A stretch of DNA of 64,000 bases from Snodgrassella sp945267035. Its GTDB lineage: Bacteria > Pseudomonadota > Gammaproteobacteria > Burkholderiales > Neisseriaceae. A program made the translations under genes and the position numbers. Below, piece by piece: positions 55,297-63,769 of the stretch. The number at the start of each line of letters is the position of its first letter. The first letter of the stretch is position 1. Below the pieces are notes generated by a model that saw only the letters and a list, made by a program, of their open reading frames with translations, did no database searches and was not told where the DNA came from. The DNA lies in the NCBI RefSeq assembly GCF_026535915.1, contig NZ_JAFNPF010000001.1, forward strand, positions 1,674,001 to 1,738,000, given 5' to 3'.

Positions 55297-56097
55297 TTAA
55301 AGCAGCCGATGATTCAAAGCAGGTAATTTGCTGCGTACCATATCTAACTGATTTGCATCCAAAGTAGCGGTAATCACCCCTTCTCCCTCAGGCAAACAAG
55401 CCAACACTTCACCCCAAGGATTAATAATCATGCTGTGTCCATAAGTACGGCGTCCATTTTGATGGATTCCGCCCTGAGCTGATGCCAAAACATAACACTG
55501 ATTCTCTATCGCCCTGGCACTCAACAGGGTTTGCCAGTGAGCTTTACCAGTGGTAAAAGTAAATGCAGCAGGCAAAACCATCACTTCAAATGGTAACTGC
55601 GCTCGGAAAAACTCGGGAAAACGTAAATCATAGCAAATACCCTGCGCCACAGCGATCTTGTCTACCTTCAGTTCAGGCACTTCTAGCCCACGCATTATGG
55701 TATTTTCTTCAGCATAAGACTCATTGGCTGACTGAAAACCAAAGAGATGCATTTTATGATATTGACCAATTAATTGACCCTGATCGTAAACCAACATAGT
55801 ATTTAAAACTTTGTCTGGATCGGTACTTTGTAATGGTATGGTACCGGCGAATAACACAATATTTAATTGTGCCGACAATTCACTCAGACTTTGCTGTAAC
55901 ACGCCTTCACCCAATTTCTCGGCTATGCCCACCTTATCCCGATCATCCTGCCCCATTAGCGGCCAGTATTCTGGTAATACTACCCAGCGAGCCCCAGTCT
56001 CAGCCGCCTGTTTCACCAGTGCCGACATCTTCTCGACATTTTCCGCCACATTGGTACCGGATACCATCTGCACCACAGCAACTTTAATATCTTTCAT
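55297..56097 (-). CDS. Carbon-nitrogen hydrolase (nitrilase superfamily, Nit1-like)
   Basis: The 266-residue protein has the Glu-Lys-Cys catalytic triad: Glu in WVVLPEYWPLM, Lys in YHKMHLFGF and Cys in GICYDLRFPEFFR, followed by ARAIENQCYVLASAQGG. The KxHLF pattern and length fit the Nit1 group, in which bacterial members hydrolyse deaminated glutathione; other amidase activities are possible. The start at 56097 (MKDIKVAVVQM) matches the family, with GGAG just upstream; a longer frame to 56160 is not conserved. It sits downstream of the lipid-type cluster but is separated by about 140 bases and is probably independent. Confidence 0.88.
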   Translation of the reverse strand: MKDIKVAVVQMVSGTNVAENVEKMSALVKQAAETGARWVVLPEYWPLMGQDDRDKVGIAEKLGEGVLQQSLSELSAQLNIVLFAGTIPLQSTDPDKVLNTMLVYDQGQLIGQYHKMHLFGFQSANESYAEENTIMRGLEVPELKVDKIAVAQGICYDLRFPEFFRAQLPFEVMVLPAAFTFTTGKAHWQTLLSARAIENQCYVLASAQGGIHQNGRRTYGHSMIINPWGEVLACLPEGEGVITATLDANQLDMVRSKLPALNHRLL

Positions 56098-56235
56098 TAC
56101 TCCAGCCCCTAAGCTATGTGTATAGCGTTTATTTAAAACCATTTCTGCTTCATCTGGCAAATTATTCGCTTACTGAAAGCAGAAAAATAGACGAATTTGA
56201 ATTTTTTTGACTGAATATCGTTGGCGTGGGCCGTA

Positions 56236-57327
56236 TTATTGACGATAATTTTGCCCCATCTTGCGAAGAAATACCTGCTGTGAGCGCAGCAAACCGCTTA
56301 AGGACAAAGCCTGATAATCCAGCTTAAACTCACGCGCTATATGCGCCACGATTGGCGTCAACTTATGATAATGTCTGTGGCTGACCCCCGGAAAGAGATG
56401 ATGAGTGAGATGCAAATTCAGTCCCCCCAGCCAGTACTCCAGCCAGGCATATTTTAAATGCCAATTTAAGGTTGTATAAAACGCATGCTGCAATTTTCCA
56501 TGCTCAAACCGCCCTTGTGGAGGTGCCTGATAAAAAGTGGCTTTTGCCCAATGACTCCCCAAAATTAGAATGACAAAAATCAGTGATGAACACATCTGAC
56601 TCAAACAATATACCAGCACAATAACCCAGAAGTTAAACTGCGGACACACCCATGCCGGAATAACAAATGCCAGAATAATATGCAGCATTTTGGATAACAA
56701 AAACACCAGCCACCCTTTGACACCGGGGTAAGTAAATTTACACACATTGAATTTAATGCCTAACCTATCCTGCCAATCGAAACACCAAACAATGGTCGGA
56801 AAAGTCATCGCTGCCACCAAAGGCCAGTAATATTGCTGATAGCGCATAAACCAATGGTGCACCTGAAACGGTGTTTGACGTAATACCCCGTTATAATCAA
56901 TATCTAAATCATAAAACTCAACATTGGTATAGGGATGATGTTGCAGCACATGCCGTATTCGCCAACACTCTGGATCTATGCCCAGCGGAATAGTAATCCA
57001 AAAATTGAGCCATTTATTGGCTTTTGGAGAACGAAAAAAAACATTATGCGAGGCATCATGCACCACATTAATCGCCAACAGTAAGGCAAAAGTAATAAAG
57101 AAAAAATAGAATAGACAAAAAAACAGCAATTTTGTTTGATGCAACGCTGCAATATAAGCACCGGCACACAACAAACAGAGTGCAACCAGCTTGAATTTCA
57201 TTCCCCAATCAGCATAACGATGATCCTGATGCCGGCATAAATACTCTGCCAGCGCTGTTTCAAGGGACTCTTTTAAACGCTGATCTTGTTGCCGATCATA
57301 AATCAGCTCCAGACAATTTGGCTTCAT
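56236..57327 (-). CDS. Membrane fatty-acid desaturase (FADS type)
   Basis: The 363-residue integral membrane protein carries all three histidine boxes of PF00487: HDASH at 90-94, HVLQHH at 126-131 and HLTHH at 306-310, which hold a di-iron centre that introduces double bonds or hydroxyl groups into acyl chains. Several membrane segments lie between (about 47-90, 190-250). Its ATG overlaps the stop of the oxygenase upstream by four bases, so they are translationally coupled. The N-terminal charged region is typical of front-end-like or sphingolipid-type desaturases, but no cytochrome b5 domain is present. Last gene of the cluster. Confidence 0.88.
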   Translation of the reverse strand: MKPNCLELIYDRQQDQRLKESLETALAEYLCRHQDHRYADWGMKFKLVALCLLCAGAYIAALHQTKLLFFCLFYFFFITFALLLAINVVHDASHNVFFRSPKANKWLNFWITIPLGIDPECWRIRHVLQHHPYTNVEFYDLDIDYNGVLRQTPFQVHHWFMRYQQYYWPLVAAMTFPTIVWCFDWQDRLGIKFNVCKFTYPGVKGWLVFLLSKMLHIILAFVIPAWVCPQFNFWVIVLVYCLSQMCSSLIFVILILGSHWAKATFYQAPPQGRFEHGKLQHAFYTTLNWHLKYAWLEYWLGGLNLHLTHHLFPGVSHRHYHKLTPIVAHIAREFKLDYQALSLSGLLRSQQVFLRKMGQNYRQ

Positions 57328-58460
57328 GAGGATGCCTGTTTAGCACAAGGGATGGTGGTTTTATGACCATTTATCAAAGTATAGAGCAAAATCACCACAC
57401 CGTGTATAGTCAATAACCAAATGATAACCTGCCAGTAAAGCTGTGGCCAATCAAATAGATATAAAAACACTACGGGCATACTTAAAGTTAATATGGTCCA
57501 GCCAATCAATCCCCATATCCGTCCTTCTGCCATTGCCCCAAGAAAAATGGTCCCCGCGGCTAAAAAACCAAAAAGAGTATATTGGCTAAACGTGATATTA
57601 GTCATACCATAAGCATATTTATATACATAAGCAATAGTCAGCGCAAAAAGCAGAATTCCACCCAAGGTCAACAGGAAACTGGAAAAAACCCATTTTTTCG
57701 TCGGTGCGGCGGGGACAAAAGAAATGTTCAACAATTGCATGAAGGGATAATTACTCGCCAGCAATGGATTTTGCGTCTTGATTCCCGGTGAACCGTAGCT
57801 AACCTTACCTGCAGGCATCACAGCAAAGCTACCAAACAACTTGTCCCAAATAATAAATGAGCCGCCAAAATTACGATTAGAATAATGTCTGTCATTGATA
57901 TGATGTACTCGGTGGTGATTCGGGGTAACAAAAATCTTTTCTAGAATACCCAATTTTGGGGTGACGTCGTTATGATTAAAAAACTGAATAGAATAATGAA
58001 ATATCGATACTGTCAGAAATATTTCTGTTGAAACCCCAATAAATGCCAGTACAATATTTAACACGGCCGACAATAAAGACGAGTACCATGAATTCCTGAC
58101 CGCTAAGGATAAATTAAAGTGTTCGCCCTGATGATGAACAATGTGCACCGCATAAAGCAGACGAAACGTGTGTAACAACCGATGTTGCCAATAAAAACAG
58201 AAATCCCAGGCTATAAAAGCAAATATCCAGGCAAAAATGACTGGCACATGTGCAAATAAATTCAAACTGCAATACTGATAAACCAGTGCATAGCACAGAA
58301 TTTCCAGCCCCCTAAAAAACCACAAAACAATATGACCAGAATTTAAATTAAACATAATATCCAGCCAGTTAATGTGCTTCTTCTTAACTATTTTGAGTAC
58401 TAATGCTTCAATATAAACACTGCATAGCATGAAAATGATTGGCATAGTTAGCTGATTCAT
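57324..58460 (-). CDS. Sterol desaturase / fatty-acid hydroxylase family protein
   Basis: The 378-residue membrane protein has the di-iron histidine pattern of PF04116: WQHRLLH at 91-97, HIVHH at 106-110 with QGEHFN after it, and HHRVHH at 182-187. About eight membrane segments are visible, with extra ones in the C-terminal third (about 255-365), longer than the core domain alone. The family hydroxylates or desaturates lipids. The ribosome site is AAGGGA before the ATG. A 264-base gap separates it from the ligase gene upstream, so it may start its own transcript. It is coupled to the fatty-acid desaturase. Confidence 0.85.
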   Translation of the reverse strand: MNQLTMPIIFMLCSVYIEALVLKIVKKKHINWLDIMFNLNSGHIVLWFFRGLEILCYALVYQYCSLNLFAHVPVIFAWIFAFIAWDFCFYWQHRLLHTFRLLYAVHIVHHQGEHFNLSLAVRNSWYSSLLSAVLNIVLAFIGVSTEIFLTVSIFHYSIQFFNHNDVTPKLGILEKIFVTPNHHRVHHINDRHYSNRNFGGSFIIWDKLFGSFAVMPAGKVSYGSPGIKTQNPLLASNYPFMQLLNISFVPAAPTKKWVFSSFLLTLGGILLFALTIAYVYKYAYGMTNITFSQYTLFGFLAAGTIFLGAMAEGRIWGLIGWTILTLSMPVVFLYLFDWPQLYWQVIIWLLTIHGVVILLYTLINGHKTTIPCAKQASS

Positions 58461-58724
58461 CGATTCCCTTCACTTCATTAGATCTGTTCTGAATGGCTAT
58501 GTACCCTGTCAGTGCAACCTAGATATCACCATATCATCAATGCATATAGGTAGTGCTCATTATTTTTTCCCTTTTTTGCAGACCACAGGTGTAATAACAA
58601 ACATCATAACTTGCTCACAATTCGAGACTTTACTCTAAATCAAACTTAGGGCATATTGGAATTGATACTGATGTTTTTAAAATGGAAATGAATAAGCATA
58701 TTGGCATTTATTCGCTTATACAAC
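58461..58724 (-). other. Gap inside the lipid-type cluster, possible internal promoter
   Basis: This is the only sizeable gap between the six cluster genes. A TTATTC/GAATAA inverted repeat is near 58690-58712 on the ligase side. No convincing promoter pair or terminator with a T-run was identified, but the length is enough for both. Confidence 0.35.
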
Positions 58725-60005
58725 CTATTTTTCCCGAATAATGCGGCGTTTTTTATGCATAAACGATACTGGAATAGTGTCGACAGATTTCAGAATCCAA
58801 TCTAATTGATCAATCTGCGCACCTTGCTGTAGAAAATGCTTTTGCAACGCCAGCTGACAAGATTGCAGACTGGAAAGTGCACAGCATCCTATTAACTCGA
58901 TTTGATCGGTAGCATGTTGAATCAAGCGGTAATCACTGTTTAACGGCAAATGATTGGCAATAATGCGACTACAATAATCGGAAAAAATCGTTATAGACTC
59001 ATTGCATTGATTTTTCAAAATAATTTGATCGTCATGCCTACCCTCAATGGTCGCTATCGCCATTCCTTGCCGACCACATAAACACGGTTCTTCACGCCGC
59101 ACCAGAATATCATCCAATCGATAGCGTACGATCGGTTGCGTTTCACGGGTAAAATCGGTAATAACAGGAACGAAACGCTTTTCTTCCAGCCACTGTGGCT
59201 CGACTAAAATAAACTCTTCATTCAAATGCAACACACCATGAGCACAAGTTGATCCTAAAAATCCTTCAGTCGCCTGATACACTTCGCCCAATCGATTAAA
59301 AACTTGAGCTAACATTTGCCGGTCATGATATTCCAGTACTTCCGCGGCCGAAATAACCAGATCCGGAGAGATTGAGAGATTGCCATCTTGTTTCGCACGA
59401 GCTAAGGCACACAACACCTGCGCCGGGGCAATAATGATCGTTGGCTGATATTCTGCCAAGGCATGCAATTGCTGTTGAAAATGATCAAACAAACCAAAAA
59501 AGCGTAACTTGAGCCAACTGGTATCAACACTATGATAAAGATGATTATCTGCCCGCAGAAACAAAGCTACACGCTCATGCGCCAGTAAACCCTTGGGTAA
59601 CATTTTAGCCAACATAGCACCAGCCCACATTTGCTGCTCTTTTGGGCTAACAACAAACAGCCCCCGACTGCCGGATGTTCCAGATGACAGCCCCACACTG
59701 TATTGACCAACCTTTGGGGAAAAATCCTTAGATTGTTCGCTTTGGCGGGCGCAATCTAATAACGTTTCCAGCTCTAATCCAGCAGTGTTCATTGCATCAA
59801 AATGGCGCATCATGATCTGTTTATTCATTAAAGGCCATTGGTCAAATTCAAGTGTGGCAAAACGCCGGAAGTAAGGGCTTTTACTGAGTATTTTTTGTCT
59901 AAATCGGGTTAGTTGTTGTTGTTGATATGCTTGCAGTTCCTCCCTGCTGGCAAACGACAAACGTTTGGTTTTCCAGTAGTGCCACAACACTTTCAACGTA
60001 TTCAT
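58725..60005 (-). CDS. F390 synthetase-related adenylate-forming enzyme
   Basis: The 426-residue protein is a short member of the adenylate-forming superfamily, of the phenylacetate-CoA-ligase/F390-synthetase type (the group named as TIGR02304). The ATP-binding P-loop is LSSGTSGSRG at 106-115, followed by VISAAEVLE, YQATEGFLGSTC and the domain-linking YRLDDILVRREEPCLCG with GRHDDQI. Its Cys-Leu-Cys-Gly segment resembles a metal or structural site. It would activate an acid as an acyl-adenylate, for CoA, amide, ester or lactone formation. Its start overlaps the stop of the metallo-hydrolase gene by four bases (ATGA). Substrate unknown. Confidence 0.82.
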   Translation of the reverse strand: MNTLKVLWHYWKTKRLSFASREELQAYQQQQLTRFRQKILSKSPYFRRFATLEFDQWPLMNKQIMMRHFDAMNTAGLELETLLDCARQSEQSKDFSPKVGQYSVGLSSGTSGSRGLFVVSPKEQQMWAGAMLAKMLPKGLLAHERVALFLRADNHLYHSVDTSWLKLRFFGLFDHFQQQLHALAEYQPTIIIAPAQVLCALARAKQDGNLSISPDLVISAAEVLEYHDRQMLAQVFNRLGEVYQATEGFLGSTCAHGVLHLNEEFILVEPQWLEEKRFVPVITDFTRETQPIVRYRLDDILVRREEPCLCGRQGMAIATIEGRHDDQIILKNQCNESITIFSDYCSRIIANHLPLNSDYRLIQHATDQIELIGCCALSSLQSCQLALQKHFLQQGAQIDQLDWILKSVDTIPVSFMHKKRRIIREK

Positions 60006-60811
60006 ATATAGCCTTCATGACTAAGACAGATATTGACCTGAGATTGGCGCGATAAAAGCTGTAAATTGCGCAACGTCTGATAATAGGCGCGCGGATTTTC
60101 CATCACCAGATGAGTCAGACGAGATGGGCTTTTTAATTGTAGATAATTAGCCGGGGTCCAGGCAGCATCACTTGCCAGTAGTGTCCAACCTTGATCAGTC
60201 TGTACGAAGGCACCAATATGACCACTGGCGTGACCTGGCAAAGGAACAATAAAGACCTGTTGATGGCTTTGGGGTAACTCATAGCCATCAGTAAATGGCC
60301 AAAGTTGCTGTGGTAAAGCAGATTGAGCAAAACTTTCCACAAAAGTAAGCCGTTGTTCAAAATCAGGCGGAATTAAATTTGGCACAAATCCATGCCTTAA
60401 AGCAGAAAAACCACGTAATAAACGCATTTTCTGCCATCCTTCACCACTGCAAATAAACTTACTTTTGGGAAAATCACGCAGACCAGCAATATGATCACCA
60501 TGAAAATGGGAAAGAATAATTGCATCTATGCTGGCTAAATCAATGCCTAAAGCCAGAAACTGCATCTTCATCGATTCTTGTTGTTGTAGATATACAGGGG
60601 TTAGCTTGCGATAAAATTTAAAAATCCCAGTCTGCGTGCTTTGATAAAAATAGTCGGCATAACCCGTATCCCATAACCAGCGTTTACTACCCACTTCAAT
60701 TAACCATGTTCGTGCAGGAAATTTGCAGATATTCCACCCCGCTCCCTTTTGCGCCATACAGGCAAGATGCGTGCAGTAGCCTGCTTCAAAGGTGGTTAGC
60801 TTGGCCATCAT
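60002..60811 (-). CDS. Metallo-beta-lactamase-fold hydrolase
   Basis: Read from the ATG at 60811, the 269-residue protein has the metal motif SHFHGDHIAG (His102, His104, Asp106, His107), then GHASGHIG (metal His), ASDAAW (bridging Asp) and a late LSHEGY. This layout is that of the AHL-lactonase/hydrolase subgroup. Hydrolysis of a lactone or thioester is the natural guess. ATG at 60811 overlaps the stop of the reductase gene (ATGA); the frame runs further to 60838 and the next codon (60808) is also ATG. Within an Ole-like cluster it would take the place of the alpha/beta hydrolase OleB. Confidence 0.85.
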   Translation of the reverse strand: MMAKLTTFEAGYCTHLACMAQKGAGWNICKFPARTWLIEVGSKRWLWDTGYADYFYQSTQTGIFKFYRKLTPVYLQQQESMKMQFLALGIDLASIDAIILSHFHGDHIAGLRDFPKSKFICSGEGWQKMRLLRGFSALRHGFVPNLIPPDFEQRLTFVESFAQSALPQQLWPFTDGYELPQSHQQVFIVPLPGHASGHIGAFVQTDQGWTLLASDAAWTPANYLQLKSPSRLTHLVMENPRAYYQTLRNLQLLSRQSQVNICLSHEGYI

Positions 60812-61818
60812 ACTGTTTTTCCGTTTTGGCTTAACCATTCAGCCGTTAGATTGATTCCTTCTTCTAGGCTATAGATGGGTTGATAGCCAAGGCGTTGATT
60901 AGCCTTTTCAGGATTCAAAGTCATGTCGAAATATAGCGCGCCGACACTGTAGCGCGTTAATGTTGGTTCTTTTCCTGTCACCTTCGCCACCAATTCACTG
61001 CAACAGGCAAGGGCAAAAAGCACTGGATAAGGGAAAGAGCGGATACGATAATCAATATGCAACCTATCTTTAAGCAGCATATTGAGCATGGTTTTAAGCT
61101 GCATAGGCTGTTGATTGGTGATATTAAAGATTTCCCCAGATAGTAACTGCTCATTGGTGGATGCCAAAAATAACGCCTGCACCACATTTAAGACAAAAGT
61201 CAGATCTATCACTGCCTCCCCAGCACCGGGTAAAGGCAAATTCCCTTTAGTCCGGGCAATCAAAGCCAGCACGCGTGAAATCAACACCCGATCATGAGGG
61301 CCGAAAATACCGCGTGGTCTGAGAATGATAAAAACGGTATCAGGAAAAGAATGCACATTTTGCTGGATCATTTGTTCAGCCAAATATTTTGTTGAAGCAT
61401 AATGATTTGCAAAACGCTTTGCCAATTGATTCTCGCTGATATTCTGATGGGAATGAAAATCAAAATACAGCGATGGCGTCGATACATGTACAAACCGCTT
61501 AATACCCAGCTGACCCGCCAATTGTGCCAAACGGGAAGTTACCACCACATTTGCTTGGTAAAAATCCTGATAATCACCCCATGGGGATGATAAAGCCGCA
61601 CAATGCCAAACCACATCACAACCTTGTAAAAGGTTCAAATAATCCTCATCGGAGGCAGTAACCAGATCCAAAGCTATGAATTGAGCCCCAATTTGGCGTA
61701 ATTGTTCCCCCGCAAGCTTATTGCGACCTGTTGCACAAACCTGATAACCTGCCTGTAACAGCCATTGCGCCGCATTTCTGCCTAAACCACTGGTAGCACC
61801 AGTTACCAAAAACTTCAT
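60808..61818 (-). CDS. NAD(P)-dependent epimerase/3beta-HSD-type reductase
   Basis: The 336-residue extended short-chain dehydrogenase has a dinucleotide motif TGATSGLG at 6-13, the segment VWHCAALSSPWG, a Ser at about 113-116 and the catalytic YASTK (Tyr140, Lys144), then LRPRGIFGP. The 3beta-HSD/OleD-like subgroup fits this pattern. It should reduce a beta-keto acyl product or epimerise a lipid or sugar. It overlaps the synthase gene upstream and the hydrolase gene downstream by four bases each, so all three are translationally coupled. Confidence 0.85.
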   Translation of the reverse strand: MKFLVTGATSGLGRNAAQWLLQAGYQVCATGRNKLAGEQLRQIGAQFIALDLVTASDEDYLNLLQGCDVVWHCAALSSPWGDYQDFYQANVVVTSRLAQLAGQLGIKRFVHVSTPSLYFDFHSHQNISENQLAKRFANHYASTKYLAEQMIQQNVHSFPDTVFIILRPRGIFGPHDRVLISRVLALIARTKGNLPLPGAGEAVIDLTFVLNVVQALFLASTNEQLLSGEIFNITNQQPMQLKTMLNMLLKDRLHIDYRIRSFPYPVLFALACCSELVAKVTGKEPTLTRYSVGALYFDMTLNPEKANQRLGYQPIYSLEEGINLTAEWLSQNGKTV

Positions 61819-62840
61819 GGCAGTAAAATCATTCCGGCAAAGGTCAGACCAGCAGCGGTGCCGATGAGCATCGCCGGATGATTAGCTTGAAATCGATCGG
61901 TAATGACCGCTTCGTGCAAAGCACTGGGAATAGATGCAGCCACCTGATTACCACGAAATCGATAAATATCGATCAACGCTTGCTGGGAAACTTTTAACCG
62001 TTTACGCATATGTTCCAACGATAGATGACTGGCCTGATGTGGAATAACGGTGACAATATCTTCTAATTGTAAACCACTTAACTGCATAAGCTTTGTCATA
62101 AAAGGTTCAATTAAAGAAGAAGCAAGCTTAAATAAAGGCTTACCCTGCATGTGAAAAAGAAAATCGCTATCTTTCATTCCAGTTCGCAAATTACAGCGAG
62201 TACCACCACCTTTTATCTGACACAGATCGATACCCGCAGTATGCGTTTCCTGTAAAAACGATAGAATCCCACTTTGACCATCGCCCTTTTCCACAATAGC
62301 ACAAGCTGCTCCATCCCCAAAAATCATTGAGGATTCTTCATCCTCCCAGTTTAATCCTCGGGATGCCAGTTCAGCTGAAACAATAGCGATACGTTGATAA
62401 CTTCCAGAATTAATTAAACAACCTGCCAAATTCAAGGCAGAAATAAAACTAACACAACTAACATTGACATCCAATGTTGCGGTTTTATCAGGCAAATTAC
62501 TGGCCTGCAAAATATGTGCCGCACAATAAGGTAACGCTTGTACTTTCAATGCAGAAGCACAAATCAATAAATCAATAGAATCTGCTGCGATATGATGACG
62601 AGCTAAGGCATCATTCAAAGCCTGTGCGGCGAGATCAGCCTGATTAAGCTGATAATCAGCATGATACCGATATTCAATCCCTGAGCGTTTCAGAGTATAG
62701 CCATGAGGTTTATTGAGTTTTTGATCAAGTTCGTCAGAGGTTAACTTGCCATCTGGCAAAGCAACACCAGTTGATATGATTTTAAGGGGAATAAAATGTT
62801 GAGCTTTTTGGATAAATTGGTTATTAAAATGCACTTCCAT
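61815..62840 (-). CDS. KAS III-type 3-oxoacyl synthase
   Basis: The 341-residue thiolase-fold protein has the Cys-His-Asn triad of FabH/OleA-type enzymes: Cys129 in DVNVSCVSF, His268 in VIPHQAS and Asn298 in FRGNQVAASIP. MIFGDGAACAIV and the C-terminal IGTAAGLTFAG complete the fold. It should carry out a decarboxylative or non-decarboxylative Claisen condensation of acyl thioesters. It is first in the four-gene coupled block; no acyl carrier protein is present in the cluster, so it would use the housekeeping pool. The ribosome site is weak (AGG directly before the ATG). Confidence 0.87.
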   Translation of the reverse strand: MEVHFNNQFIQKAQHFIPLKIISTGVALPDGKLTSDELDQKLNKPHGYTLKRSGIEYRYHADYQLNQADLAAQALNDALARHHIAADSIDLLICASALKVQALPYCAAHILQASNLPDKTATLDVNVSCVSFISALNLAGCLINSGSYQRIAIVSAELASRGLNWEDEESSMIFGDGAACAIVEKGDGQSGILSFLQETHTAGIDLCQIKGGGTRCNLRTGMKDSDFLFHMQGKPLFKLASSLIEPFMTKLMQLSGLQLEDIVTVIPHQASHLSLEHMRKRLKVSQQALIDIYRFRGNQVAASIPSALHEAVITDRFQANHPAMLIGTAAGLTFAGMILLP

Positions 62841-63769
62841 ACCTGAAATGTAACCAAAACATTAACCATTTAAGCACTTAATATCGACAATGTAAACAAA
62901 ATTTAGCTTAGATTTATGCCATCAATATAAATTGCCTTTGCAAAATACTGCATGACGATTTGAAAAATTTAATGATTTCAATTTTGACAAGATAGCGAAC
63001 ATTATCCATACCCATCCACCGATATTTTGCCCCCCAAAAGTATGGCAATTTTATTAGCGAATTACCACAGGTACTACTGCATGTTTTTAAACATAGCAGC
63101 GATCAACAGGGTCAAAGCCCACGGTCAAGCCATCAATTTTATTCATATTTAAGGAAATACTTTAATAGCAAAAAAAAAGTATTAGATATTCTCCTATGAT
63201 CAACAGATGACTGAGCCAAAGCAGCGATAGTAGTTCATGGTTTAAGCATAAAATAGCCAGATGCTACTCAATTAAAACCTAGAATAACTTTGTCTTCAGT
63301 TAATAAGAGGGATGTAGAAAGATCTCAATGCGCACCTTGTTGAAAAAACCAACTTAGGAGCAAAGTAAAAAAGGCACAAAGAAAACCATTTTAGATCCAT
63401 ACAAATTGGGGGATTCTTTTATTAGAGTAAAAATTTTTTCTTTAGACACCTTCACTAGCTCAACATGATCGTGAAGAAATAGCCAAGAATAGGCAGAAAA
63501 AGAACATAAACTTTGATTTTAGATTTTCGACAATAATGGCATTGATTTTCTATGATCAATCAGTGCTTAAAGTCGCACTGAATAACAAAAAGTTCGTGCT
63601 GATTGATTTGCTACAATGGAACCAATAGCCACATGGATAATCAAATGGTTACACCAACAATAAAACTAACCTAATTTGCTGAATAGGATCTGTAATCTAG
63701 AAGATATTAGCAACATAGATAAAGAGTATTTAGCGGATAGAGCTAAAAGCATGCCACAGAAATCTGTGT
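62841..63769. other. Long intergenic stretch, probably decayed
   Basis: About 930 AT-rich bases between the KAS III gene and the Fur/Zur-family gene. On plus, a broken frame around 63345-63460 reads KKGTKKTILDPYKLGDSFI, which is faintly like the start of an IS21-type transposase, but the match is too weak to call. The left part must contain the cluster promoter. Nothing else is recognised. Confidence 0.35.

Noticed and set aside
56236..62840. Calling the cluster a plain oleABCD locus
   Set aside because: The ligase is of the F390 type, the hydrolase is a metalloenzyme, and two di-iron oxygenases are added, so the Ole label would claim too much.
63345..63460. Faint IS21-type transposase start
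   Set aside because: Only a short, broken stretch matches by eye; not enough to call.
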